Below, piece after piece: positions 40,630 to 49,448 of a stretch of DNA of 64,000 nucleotides. Both the position numbers and the translations under genes were made by a program. The notes under the pieces were generated by a model. It made no database searches, was not told where the DNA came from, and was given only the letters and a program-made list of their open reading frames with translations. The stretch is from JAJPHF01 sp035293805 (GTDB taxonomy: Bacteria > Chloroflexota > UBA6077 > JAJPHF01): assembly GCA_035293805.1 (NCBI GenBank), contig DATGMD010000042.1:35194-99193 (forward strand), written 5' to 3'. How positions within the stretch are numbered: the stretch's first letter is position 1; each line of letters opens with the position of its first letter.

Positions 40630-41616
40630 CTACCTCTCCCGCACCCGCTCGATCATCCCCGCGATGATCGGCTGCCCGTACTCGTCGTAGCACCGCTGTG
40701 CCGTGTAGCCCTCCGGCCAGATGTCCGTGAACCAGTAGCGGATGCCGAACTGGATACGCACCTGGCGGTACGCCTTCGGGCTGTCGTTGTAGTGCTCGTG
40801 CTCGAACATCGCCGGCGGCACGTGCAGGATGTCGCCTGCCTCCCACCGCTCGTCGCGCCCCTGCACCTCGCTGTACCCCTCCCCCTCCAGCACGTAGATG
40901 ACCGCCTCCAGGTGCTTGTGGCGGCCGCTGTGGTGGTAGGGCGGCTCCTCGAAGATGGACGTCACGGCTACGCTGGTGGCCTGAAAGCCGTTCTTCGGCA
41001 CGACCAGGTACAGGGCCAATGCGTGCTGGTTCTGGGCCGACGCCAGGTGCGCCTGCGGGTGGAACGAGTCGTCGGCGCCAGCCTGCTCCAGGTGAATCAC
41101 CGCTCGCGCGCCGCCCTCCAGGTATTGCGACCGCTCCGGCGGGATCGCGGCCAGCACGGCGGGATCGGTGGGGCCGCAGTCTTCGAGCTGCTCCAGCCGC
41201 GCCAGATGCACGAAGCGCTCCAGCGGGAACGCCATGCCCGACAGGTACACCGCCGGCTCGTCGCCGGTGTTGAAGTGCTGGTGCTCGGCGCGGTAGGGGA
41301 TGTGCAGCGCGCTGCCTTCTTTCCAGTCGAAGCGCTGGCCGTTGATGACGCTGAACCCCTGGCCTTTCAGGATGTAGATGCCCTCCTCGCCGTGCGTGTG
41401 CTTGCCCGTGTGCCAGCCAACGGGAATCTCGCCCTTCAGCACGCTCCCGCCCATCGTCGGGAAACCCAGCGAGTTGTCCACCATCAGCTTCACCCGAGCG
41501 TCCTGCCGCGTGCGCACCCAGGGGATCTGCCGGTCGTGCGCGATCATCGGCGAGCAGCGAAACGCCTCCTCGGCCTGCGCGCCCGCGGCCAACCACTCGT
41601 CATAAAATGTCACCAT
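40630..41616 (-). CDS. Bicupin protein (gentisate dioxygenase-like)
   Basis: A 328-aa protein with two cupin barrels. Cupin 1 (about residues 60-130) has GKHTHGEEGIYILKGQGFSVING; cupin 2 (about 215-290) has SGRHKHLEAVIYVLEGEGYSEVQG and later EHEHYN. Both retain the H-x-H, Glu and His pattern for metal binding. The arrangement is like gentisate 1,2-dioxygenase and related ring-cleaving or hydrolytic cupins, but no aromatic-degradation genes are nearby. ATG 41616 has AAAGGA about nine bases upstream. It is next to, and divergent from, the livM gene. Confidence 0.85.
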   Translation of the reverse strand: MVTFYDEWLAAGAQAEEAFRCSPMIAHDRQIPWVRTRQDARVKLMVDNSLGFPTMGGSVLKGEIPVGWHTGKHTHGEEGIYILKGQGFSVINGQRFDWKEGSALHIPYRAEHQHFNTGDEPAVYLSGMAFPLERFVHLARLEQLEDCGPTDPAVLAAIPPERSQYLEGGARAVIHLEQAGADDSFHPQAHLASAQNQHALALYLVVPKNGFQATSVAVTSIFEEPPYHHSGRHKHLEAVIYVLEGEGYSEVQGRDERWEAGDILHVPPAMFEHEHYNDSPKAYRQVRIQFGIRYWFTDIWPEGYTAQRCYDEYGQPIIAGMIERVRER

Positions 41617-41708
41617 TCGGCTGCGTCCTTTCGTGCGCCGGGCGACCCCGCCACGCTCTGGGCACCGCCCGTCGCGGCCCTTGCCGGTGGCAGTTCGTTT
41701 GCTGGCAG

Positions 41709-41714
41709 AGTATA
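41709..41714 (-). promoter_or_regulatory. Candidate -10 box for bicupin gene
   Basis: On the minus strand, TATACT lies 93 bases before the bicupin start in an AT-rich pocket. The expected -35 region is GC-rich and poor. Confidence 0.35.
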
Positions 41715-41930
41715 AGCTAACAGTCTCGCGCGCGGGGACCGGGCCTGCACGCCCGACGGGGTATGGCGTGCAGTCGTGTAGAGCACTGCTTGCTCCGCCC
41801 GTGAGCGTGCTCGTCACATCGAGCGGCGCCGCGCATCATAGCACAGGGCACCTAACCTCAGCCGAGCGCATGCCGAGTCAGGTCGCTCCCGCTCTCGCGC
41901 CCTGACTACACGGCATACGGAACAGAAAGA

Positions 41931-42929
41931 GTGTCACCGGTGGAAGCCGAGGCGCGACTGGCCCGAAAGGGCGCCCTCCCCGCGAGCCGCTGGCTGCTGT
42001 CAGCACTGGTCGCGGCCGCGCTCGTCGCCTATCCGTTCGTCGTGCCGCCCTACCTGCTCAGCCTGCTCACCGAGGTCCTGATCTTCGGCATCTTCGCCAT
42101 GAGTCTCGACCTGCTTCTCGGCTACACCGGGCTCGTCTCGTTCGGCCACGCGGCCTTCTTCGGCACCGGCGCCTACGTCGCCGGCATCGCCTCGATCCGC
42201 CTCACCAACCACCTGGGCGTCACCCTGCCGCTCGCGCTCACCGCCGCGGCCCTGGCCGCGCTCGTCATCGGCTACCTCTCGATCCGGACCGCGGGCATCT
42301 ACTTCCTGATGCTCACGCTCGCCTTCGCCCAGGTGCTCTATGCCGTCGCCTTCAAGTGGACGCCGGTCACCGGCGGCTCGAACGGCTTATCGGCCATCCC
42401 GCGGCCCGCCCTCGGCCTGGTGGCCGGCGGCGGGGAGCTAGCCGATCCAGCGCGCTTCTACCTGTTCATCCTGGCGCTCTTCCTGCTCGTCTACCTCGCC
42501 CTGCGCCGCGTCGTCGCCTCCCCGTTCGGCCACGCGCTCGTCGGCATCCGCGAGAACGAGGCGCGCATGCGCGCCATCGGCTACGACGTGGGCCGCTACA
42601 AGCTCGCCGCCTTCGTGCTCGCCGGCGTGCTCGTCGGCCTGGCCGGCGCCCTGGAGACGTACCTGAACGTGTTCGTCTCGCCCGCCGAGCTAAACTGGAC
42701 GATGTCCGGCCAGGTGCTCGTCATGGTCACCATCGGCGGCGCCGGCACGCTCGTCGGCCCGGTGCTCGGCGCGGGTCTGGTGCTGCTGCTGCAGAACCTG
42801 GTCAGCTCGCAGACCGAGCGCTGGCCGATGATCATGGGGGGCGTGTTCATCGTCTTCGTGCTCGTCGCCCGCTTCGGCCTCGTCGGCATCTGGCGCCGCA
42901 CCGTCGCGTCGTTCAGACGTCGTCGCTGA
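41931..42929 (+). CDS. livM: Branched-chain amino acid ABC transporter permease LivM
   Basis: A 332-aa inner-membrane permease with about nine or ten membrane segments. Diagnostic blocks are FAMSLDLLLGYTGLVSFGHAAFFGTGAYVAG near residue 57 and VGIRENEARMRAIGYDVGRYKLAAFVLAGVLVGLAGAL near 203, both typical of LivM. The start is GTG at 41931 with a weak AGAAAGA site. Its partner permease LivH and binding protein LivJ are not found in the window; the ATPases livG and livF lie 2.3 kb downstream, separated by a surface-protein gene. Confidence 0.93.
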   Translation: MSPVEAEARLARKGALPASRWLLSALVAAALVAYPFVVPPYLLSLLTEVLIFGIFAMSLDLLLGYTGLVSFGHAAFFGTGAYVAGIASIRLTNHLGVTLPLALTAAALAALVIGYLSIRTAGIYFLMLTLAFAQVLYAVAFKWTPVTGGSNGLSAIPRPALGLVAGGGELADPARFYLFILALFLLVYLALRRVVASPFGHALVGIRENEARMRAIGYDVGRYKLAAFVLAGVLVGLAGALETYLNVFVSPAELNWTMSGQVLVMVTIGGAGTLVGPVLGAGLVLLLQNLVSSQTERWPMIMGGVFIVFVLVARFGLVGIWRRTVASFRRRR

Positions 42930-43044
42930 GTGCCACGCCTGTCTTCAGCGCTAAGGCTGGCACCGGAAGCCCTGTATACTGGCCCAGACGGACGCGCGGC
43001 CCCACTATTCCCCACTTTCGCCCCGGTGTCCACGAGGAGGCTCC

Positions 43045-45127
43045 GTGCATCGACGGCTTCTGAGCGCACTGTGCTGCCATGTCGCCACGAACGCGCCGGC
43101 GCCTTCCAGAATATACCGGGCGCTCCTGGTCACGGCCTTGGTCGCCGTCGTGAGCGCCCTGCAGGTCCCCGTCGCCGCCGCGCAAGCGCCGCCCCCCGGC
43201 GAGCTGTTCGTCGCCGACAGCAACGTGGTTCCCAATTCGTTCTTGCCTGGCCTGATCGAGCTAAGCCCGTCGCCGGGTACGCCACACGCGGTTCCCGTGC
43301 CACCAGGGTCCATTTTCGTGTCCCCAACGGGCGTGGCAATCGCGCCGGACGGCACCGTGTACGTGGTCGACAACTCCTGTTGCGCGAGCGGGCATGGCGC
43401 GGTCATCCGCGTGGACCCGGTGTCCGGAGCCCAGACGATTCTGGCAGACGCGCTGACGCCACCCGCGTCGACCAGCTACTTGCTCAGCCCGTGGGGCATG
43501 GCGGTCGCGCACAATGGCACGATCTACGTCTCCGACCTCATCAACGGCATTATTCGCGTGAACCCCGCCACCGGCCAGCAGACTTTGGTCTCCCAGGGGC
43601 AATTCCTGAACAATCCCATGGGCATCACGATCACCGCAGATGGCAACGTTTTCGTGGCGGATTCTGCCTGCTGCACCGGTGCGAACGGCGGGATCATCAA
43701 GCTCGACCCGACCAATACCAACGTCAACGCGAATCAGACGGTGCTGGTGTCGTGCTGCACGAGTTTCTTTACCCAGCTCGCGCAGCCGATGGGGATCACC
43801 GTGGGCTCTGACGGCTTCCTCTACGCTGTGGGTTCCGTCGGCTTCGATCCGGCGGTCGTGCGCGTCGATCCCGGGACCGGTGCCCAATCGATGGTGCCCA
43901 TTCCGGCAACGGTGCTTCTCGCGGGCCCACGGGGTATCGCCGCCGTGCCGGGGGGTTGCCTTCTTCGTCGCCAATCTGAACTGCTGCCCCGATGCTCTCA
44001 ACAACACGGGAGGCATCATTCAGGTAGACCCGGGGACTGGGGCCCAGAGCGTGCGCTGGGCCGGCGATCCCATGGTGCATCCCTGGGCGATTGCCTCCGT
44101 GCCACTGCGCGCCGACCTCACCATCGGCAAGGCCCGCCTGGGGCCGCCCGATCCGGTCGCGCCGGGCCAAACCATCACCTACCGCCTGACGGTCGCCAAT
44201 GCTGGCCCCAGCGCCGCGACGGGCGTCACCCTCGTTGACAACCTGCCCGCGCTGGTCGGATTCCAGTCCATCAATCCGCCCACCGGCGTCATCTGCACGA
44301 CGCCGGCGATCGGCGCGTCGGGCACCATCACCTGTCCGCTGGGCGGATTGGCCGTCTCGGCCAGCGCGCAGGTCGACGTCGTGGTGCGGCTCCAGGCCGC
44401 GGCGGCCGGGACGACGCTGAGCAACACGGCCACGGTCGTGGCCAACGAGTTCGATCCGAACGCACCGAACACCGTCACGCTCCAAACGGCCGTCAGCGCC
44501 GCGACCAACACGCCCGCCCCCACCAGCACCACGACGCCCACCAGCACCACGACGCCCAGCGTCACGGCCACCGGCACGGTGACGCCCACGCCAACTGACA
44601 GGCCGACCGGCACTACGACGCCCACCAGGACGGTCACGCCAGGCAACAATGCTACGGCCACGCCGGCTAGCACGTCGACCAACGGCCCTACCGCCACGCC
44701 GACGCCCAGGGGCACCCCCTCGCCGCCGACGACGGCAACGCCAACCGCGACCACCACCGCGGCGCCGTCGAGCCCCACGGCGACCGCCACGCCGAGCCCC
44801 TGCGCGCCGCGTCCGCCCGTGAGCGTCGTGGCCACACCGAACGGCGATGGCCGCTTGCGCGTGGTGGTGACGGCGAACACGAATCCGGGCGCGCCAGCCA
44901 ACCTGCTGGCCAGCACCAATTTCAACGCCGGTAGCAACACGCTGGTATACGCGGGCCTATTCGCGCAGAGCGTTCCCTTCACCTGGACCCTCGCGCCCGG
45001 CACGACGCAGGCGACCTTCCTGGTGGAGCGGCTGACGCCCGGACAGGCGAGCACCGTGGGCCTGACCGCTACCGATGGCTGCGGCGCCTGGCCCACGTTT
45101 GTGGGCGGCGGCCCGAACGCCTTCTGA
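43045..45127 (+). pseudogene. Frameshifted secreted beta-propeller (SMP-30/NHL-like) protein with DUF11 domain
   Basis: The gene reads as one protein only with a frame change at the G6 run 43950-43955. Frame one (GTG 43045, GAGGAGG upstream) codes a signal peptide and propeller blades (ELFVADSNVV, VYVVDNSCCASGHGAVIRVDP, VFVADSACCTGANGGIIKLDP), and breaks after AAVPGG. From 43956 the other frame continues VAFFVANLNCCPDALNNTGG, then a DUF11 beta domain (DLTIGKARLGPPDPVAPGQT), a Thr/Pro linker and a C-terminal domain ending at 45127. G5 in place of G6 would restore one 694-codon frame. It is a pseudogene, a phase-variable gene or a sequencing error. Blades carry vicinal Cys pairs. Confidence 0.75.
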
Positions 45128-45226
45128 CCGTCGGCTCACCCCCCGCCCGCGACCCGGCAGGCGGGGCGAACGGTTCGCCTCGTGACTCGTTCTCGTGGCC
45201 CAGGAAGCGGCTACAATCCGGTTCAC

Positions 45227-46063
45227 ATGCAGCAACGCACGGGGGAGTATCTGCTCGTGAATGGCGCGCGGCGACCGCAGCCGAACCACTCAGCGCTCAG
45301 CACTCAGCACGCGGCCCTTCGAGTGGATGGGCTGCGACGCGAGTTCGGGGGGCTGACGGCCGTGAACGGCGTGAGCTTCGCCGTTGCGCCCGGCGAGCGG
45401 CGCGCGCTCATCGGCCCTAACGGCGCCGGCAAGACCACCCTGTTCAACCTCGTCAGCGGCGAGCTAGCGCCCACTTCCGGCCGCGTCTACCTGGCGGGCG
45501 CCGACGTGACGGGCCTGCCGCCGCATCGCCTGGCCGCGCTCGGTCTGGCTCGAACCTTCCAGCGCAACAACCTGTTCCCGGGGCTCAGCGTGCGCGAGAA
45601 CGTGCGCCTGGCGGTGCAGGCGCGACGCGGCGTGGCGTGGCAGCTCTGGGCGCCCGCCGCGCGCCTGGCCGCCCTCGCCGCCGAGGCCGACGACGCGCTC
45701 GGCGCGTTGGGCCTCGCCGCCCGCGCCGACACGCGCGTCCGCGACCTGTCCTACGGCGAGCAGCGCCAGCTCGAGGTAGCCGTCGCCCTGGCCACCCACC
45801 CCCGCGTCCTGCTGCTCGATGAGCCGACCGCCGGCATGTCGCCTGCCGAGACCGCTGCCATGACACGCACCATCGCCGCGCTCCCGGCCGAGCTGACCCT
45901 GCTCATCATCGAGCACGACATGGACGTGGTCTTCGCGCTGGCCGACCGCATCACCGTTCTCCACTACGGCGAGGTGCTGGCCGACGGCGCCCCGGCCGTG
46001 GTCCGCGCCGACCCCCGCGTCGCCGAGGTCTACATGGGCAGCGAAGCGCTGGGGGCCGAGTAA
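45227..46063 (+). CDS. livG: Branched-chain amino acid ABC transporter ATP-binding protein LivG
   Basis: ATPase of 278 aa. Walker A is GPNGAGKTTLFNLVSG, signature DLSYGEQRQLEVAVALA, Walker B LLLDEPTAGM, and IIEHDMDVVFALADRI is the H-loop. GLARTFQRNNLFPGLSVRENV is characteristic of LivG. The N-terminal about 30 residues include the CTCAGCACT-type repeat, read as HSALSTQHAAL, before the true ATPase begins at LRVDGLRREFGG. The start is uncertain: ATG 45227, or GTG 45257 with GGGGGAG upstream. A TACAAT -10-like box lies at 45212-45217. Its stop overlaps livF by one base. Confidence 0.93.
   Translation: MQQRTGEYLLVNGARRPQPNHSALSTQHAALRVDGLRREFGGLTAVNGVSFAVAPGERRALIGPNGAGKTTLFNLVSGELAPTSGRVYLAGADVTGLPPHRLAALGLARTFQRNNLFPGLSVRENVRLAVQARRGVAWQLWAPAARLAALAAEADDALGALGLAARADTRVRDLSYGEQRQLEVAVALATHPRVLLLDEPTAGMSPAETAAMTRTIAALPAELTLLIIEHDMDVVFALADRITVLHYGEVLADGAPAVVRADPRVAEVYMGSEALGAE
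45288..45310. repeat. CTCAGCACT-type short repeat (in livG)
   Basis: The sequence is ACTCAGCGCTCAGCACTCAG plus CAC, three partial units of about 7-8 bases. It is translated near the LivG N terminus. Confidence 0.6.
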
Positions 46064-46866
46064 TGAGTGCCGAGTATTCGCCTTCGTCTCCGCCCGTCCC
46101 GGACTCCGCCCAGCTGGAGGCAGATGCCGTGGCGCCCCCTGCTCAGCCATCAGCCCCCGGCCCTCAGCCGTCGCTCCTGGAGTTGCGCGATGTCCACACC
46201 TACTACGGCGACAGCCACATCCTGCACGGCGTCTCGCTGACGGTGGGCGAGGGGCAGGCGGTGGCCCTGCTCGGCCGCAACGGCGCCGGCAAGACCACCA
46301 TCATTCGAACGATCGTCGGCTTCACTCCCCCGCGCGCCGGCTCCGTGCGCTTCGCCGGTCAGGACGTGGCCCGCCTGCCGGCCCACCGCATTGCCCGCCT
46401 GGGCATCGGCCTCGTGCCCCAGGGACGGCGCATCTTCCCCGATCTGAGCGTGCTCGACAACCTACGCCTCGGCGAGCGTCCGCGCCCCGGCGGCTGGACG
46501 CCGCCCCGCGTCTACGAGTACTTCCCGCGTCTCCGCGAGCGGCTGCGGCAGAAGGGAGGGACTCTCTCGGGCGGCGAGCAGCAGATGCTTGCCATCGGCC
46601 GCGCGCTGCTGACCAACCCCGCGCTGCTGGTCATGGACGAGCCGTCCGAGGGCCTGGCGCCGATGATCGTGCGGGAGATCGAGCGCATCGTGGCCGAGCT
46701 AAAGCGCGAGCGCCTGTCGATCCTGCTCGTGGAGCAGAACGTGCCGTTCGCCCTCGCGCTCGCCGACCGCGTCTACGTCATGAACAAGGGCCAGATCGTC
46801 TTCGCGGGCGCCCCCGGCGCGCTGGCGGCCGACGACGCCGTCAAGCGCCAGTTCCTCGGCGTGTAG
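46063..46866 (+). CDS. livF: Branched-chain amino acid ABC transporter ATP-binding protein LivF
   Basis: ATPase of 267 aa. Walker A is GRNGAGKTTIIRTIVG, signature LSGGEQQMLAIGRAL, Walker B LLVMDEPSEGLAP and the H-loop VEQNVPFALALADRV. The LGIGLVPQGRRIFPDLSVLDNL block is typical of LivF. The first about 40 residues (SAEYSPSSPPVPDSAQLEAD and on to QPSLLELRDVHTYYG) are low complexity and not part of the family, resembling the extension seen in LivG. The ATG overlaps the last base of livG. Confidence 0.93.
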   Translation: MSAEYSPSSPPVPDSAQLEADAVAPPAQPSAPGPQPSLLELRDVHTYYGDSHILHGVSLTVGEGQAVALLGRNGAGKTTIIRTIVGFTPPRAGSVRFAGQDVARLPAHRIARLGIGLVPQGRRIFPDLSVLDNLRLGERPRPGGWTPPRVYEYFPRLRERLRQKGGTLSGGEQQMLAIGRALLTNPALLVMDEPSEGLAPMIVREIERIVAELKRERLSILLVEQNVPFALALADRVYVMNKGQIVFAGAPGALAADDAVKRQFLGV

Positions 46867-46893
46867 CCGCCGCGCGAGCCTCCACGTCAGTCT

Positions 46894-47964
46894 CTACTGG
46901 AAGTTGACCACTGTTTGGCCGATCTGAATGTTCCCGTCCACGTAAGCCGTGAAGTTGGCCTGGCCGGGCTGGCCGGGACGCACGTTGAAGTACGCGCGCC
47001 CGCTGCCGTCGGTGACGGGGGTGGTTCCGTTCGCCGGCATGACGTTGTCGATGCCGCGCGACGAGACGAGAGATACCAGGTGGCCCGACACCGGCATCCG
47101 GCCCGAGTCGAGGACCGTGACGGTGATCTGCGTGCCGATGAACAGCGACCCTTGCTGCACGTTGGCCGTCACCGAGGAGTTGGACGGGCTGGGAACGCCC
47201 GGGCCTGTCTGGTAGCCTTGCGGCGCCGCGGGCCCTAGTGGGGAGCCCTGCGTCGGCGTGGCGACGTTGGACAGGAGGAGGTCGGACCCGCCGCTCCCCA
47301 GCGCATGGACCTGGAACGCATACGTACCCATGCCCAGCGGCACGTTCGCCCCCGGGCTGGTCGACGTGCTGCTGAATTGCAGCGGCCCGCCGTTGACGCT
47401 CTGGTAGATCGCGTACGACACCGCGCCGGGCACGGCGTTCCAGGTCAGCGTCGCCGCGTTCGGGCCGGTGACCGTCGCGGTCAGCAGGAAGCCATTATCG
47501 CTGGTCGTGGGCGGCGGGGCGTAGGGCAAGCCGAGCGGCGGCGGCATCTGGCTCGGGTTGTAGTACGGCTGGCCCTGATAGGGCGGCGGGTAGCCGCCGT
47601 AGTAGTTGGGCGGCGGGTACGCCGAGTTGGGCGGCGGGTACGCCGGGTTCTGGCCGTAGTACCCCGGCGCCTGGTAGGGAGCGCCGTAGTACGGGCCGTA
47701 CGCGCTGCCATAGCCCGTGTAGGCCGGCGGCGCCCCGTAGCCGCCGTAGCCGTACGGACCATAGCCTTGCCCGTACGGCGGCGGACCGTAGCTGCCGTAG
47801 CCGTAATACTGGCCGTAGGGGTCCGGGGGATAGTACCCCTGAGGATAGCCCTGGTAGCCCTGCGGATACGGATACGTCTGCGCCACGGCCCCCGGCGCCG
47901 TGGCGCTTCCCGCCAGCAGCATAGCGGCCAGTGCCGTTATCCAGGTAAACGTCTGCTTGCTCAC
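46894..47964 (-). CDS. Secreted Tyr/Pro/Gly-rich protein with Fn3-like and Ig-like domains
   Basis: A 356-aa exported protein with GTG start (GGGAG nine bases upstream). The signal peptide is at 1-27 (FTWITALAAMLLAGSATAPGAVAQ). Residues about 30-150 are repeats of PYG, YYG, GYG and PPP motifs, extremely rich in Tyr, Gly and Pro. The middle part (about 160-240) is Fn3-like (GFLLTATVTGPNAATLTWNAVPGAVSYAIYQSVNGG), and the C-terminal part (about 265-355) resembles a Big_1-type bacterial Ig domain (SLFIGTQITVTVLDSGRMPVSG, VMPANGTTPVTDGSGRAYFNV). A surface or matrix role is inferred. It converges with livF. A related Tyr/Gly-rich gene lies at 54603. Confidence 0.8.
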   Translation of the reverse strand: MSKQTFTWITALAAMLLAGSATAPGAVAQTYPYPQGYQGYPQGYYPPDPYGQYYGYGSYGPPPYGQGYGPYGYGGYGAPPAYTGYGSAYGPYYGAPYQAPGYYGQNPAYPPPNSAYPPPNYYGGYPPPYQGQPYYNPSQMPPPLGLPYAPPPTTSDNGFLLTATVTGPNAATLTWNAVPGAVSYAIYQSVNGGPLQFSSTSTSPGANVPLGMGTYAFQVHALGSGGSDLLLSNVATPTQGSPLGPAAPQGYQTGPGVPSPSNSSVTANVQQGSLFIGTQITVTVLDSGRMPVSGHLVSLVSSRGIDNVMPANGTTPVTDGSGRAYFNVRPGQPGQANFTAYVDGNIQIGQTVVNFQ

Positions 47965-48220
47965 CGATCCACTCCCAGGCTGGACTTCCACCGCCCGCAC
48001 GCGGCACCGAGCGGCCGCGGCAGTATAGCAAACTCGCCAGATGGCTGGCGAAGCCTTCTCTTATGCGCCCTCCACCTCGCTCGTCGGCCCCCGGCCCGGG
48101 GGTTGGTCTCCGTCCGTCGCTCACCGACCCAACGCGGCAGGCGCCCGCGGCGGCCCGGTGGCCGGCCGGCTGCCGCGTTCGGTATGATGCCCACAAAGCA
48201 GCACGGCACGGGAGCGGGGC

Positions 48221-49375
48221 ATGTGGCGGTATCTGACGGCGGGTGAGTCGCACGGGCCGGGGCTCACGATCATCATCGACGGCGTGCCGGCCGGCGTGCC
48301 GATCAGCGAGGACGCGATCGCCGAGGACTTGCGGCGGCGGCAGGGCGGCTACGGTCGTGGCGGCCGCATGCTGATCGAGAAGGACCGCGCCGAGCTGCGC
48401 GCGGGCGTCGCCAAGGGCTTTACCACCGGCGCCCCCGTGGCCATGTGGATCGAGAACAAAGACTGGGCGAACTGGAAGGACAAGACCCCGCCCGCCATCA
48501 CCGTGCCGCGCCCCGGCCACGCCGACCTCTCCGGCGCGCTCAAGTTCGGCCACCGCGACCTGCGCATCGTCGGCGAGCGCTCCAGCGCCCGCGAGACGAC
48601 CGCCCGCGTCGCCGCCGGCGCCGTCGCCAAGGCGTTCCTGGCCGAGCTGGGCATCCACGTCTACAGCCACATCGTCGCCATCGGCGAGGTGACCGCGCCC
48701 AGCTACGATCTGGAATGGAGCGACCTCTTCGCCCGCGCCGAGGCGTCCGAGGTCCGCTGCGCCGACGCCGACACGACCGAGCGCATGAAAGAGCGCATCG
48801 ACGCGGCGAAGAAGGCCGGCGAGTCGCTGGGCGGCGTGTTCGAGGTGGCCGCCGTGGGCCTGCCGCCGGGGCTTGGCAGCTACACGCAGTGGGACCAGAA
48901 GCTCGACGGCCTGCTCGCCCAGGCCATCATGAGCATCAATGCCATCAAGGGCGTGGAGTTCGGCGAGGGCTTCGCCGTGGCCCGCCTGCCCGGCACCCAG
49001 GCGCAGGACCCGATCCGCTGGGGCGATGGGCGGCCGATGCGCAGCTCGAACCGCGCGGGCGGCACGGAGGGCGGCACTACCAACGGCGAGCCGCTGATCC
49101 TGCGCGCCGCGATGAAGCCAATTGCCACCACCGTCACCCGCCAGGACTCCGTCGACCTGGAGAAGCGCGAGAACGCGAAGATGGAGTACCAGCGCTCCGA
49201 CGTGTGCGCCGTGCCGGCCGCCGGCGTCGTGGGCGAGGCGATGGTCGCGCTGGTGCTGGCGAAAGTCGTCTCCGACAAGTTCGGCGGCGACAACGTCGCC
49301 GAGACCCGCGCCGCCCGCGACCACTTCCTCGCCGCGCGCGGCTGGCTCGCCGACCTCGCCCAATCGCCTGCCTAG
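48221..49375 (+). CDS. aroC: Chorismate synthase
   Basis: Cytoplasmic enzyme of 384 aa making chorismate from EPSP, the last common aromatic-pathway step; it needs reduced FMN. Signatures are MWRYLTAGESHGPGLTIIIDG, RRQGGYGRGGRM, GFTTGAPVAMWIENKD, RPGHADLSGALKFGHRDLR with GERSSARETTARVAAGAVAK, and RAGGTEGGTTNGEPL (FMN loop). Length is usual for the long bacterial form. GGAGCGG precedes ATG 48221. There are no other aro genes nearby. It is divergent from the Tyr-rich secreted gene. Confidence 0.97.
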   Translation: MWRYLTAGESHGPGLTIIIDGVPAGVPISEDAIAEDLRRRQGGYGRGGRMLIEKDRAELRAGVAKGFTTGAPVAMWIENKDWANWKDKTPPAITVPRPGHADLSGALKFGHRDLRIVGERSSARETTARVAAGAVAKAFLAELGIHVYSHIVAIGEVTAPSYDLEWSDLFARAEASEVRCADADTTERMKERIDAAKKAGESLGGVFEVAAVGLPPGLGSYTQWDQKLDGLLAQAIMSINAIKGVEFGEGFAVARLPGTQAQDPIRWGDGRPMRSSNRAGGTEGGTTNGEPLILRAAMKPIATTVTRQDSVDLEKRENAKMEYQRSDVCAVPAAGVVGEAMVALVLAKVVSDKFGGDNVAETRAARDHFLAARGWLADLAQSPA

Positions 49376-49448
49376 CCATGACCGCTGCGCGGCGGCCGGT
49401 CCCTCCCGGCAACCGCCGCGCGCGCATCTCGGCGGAGGACCAGCGCCG

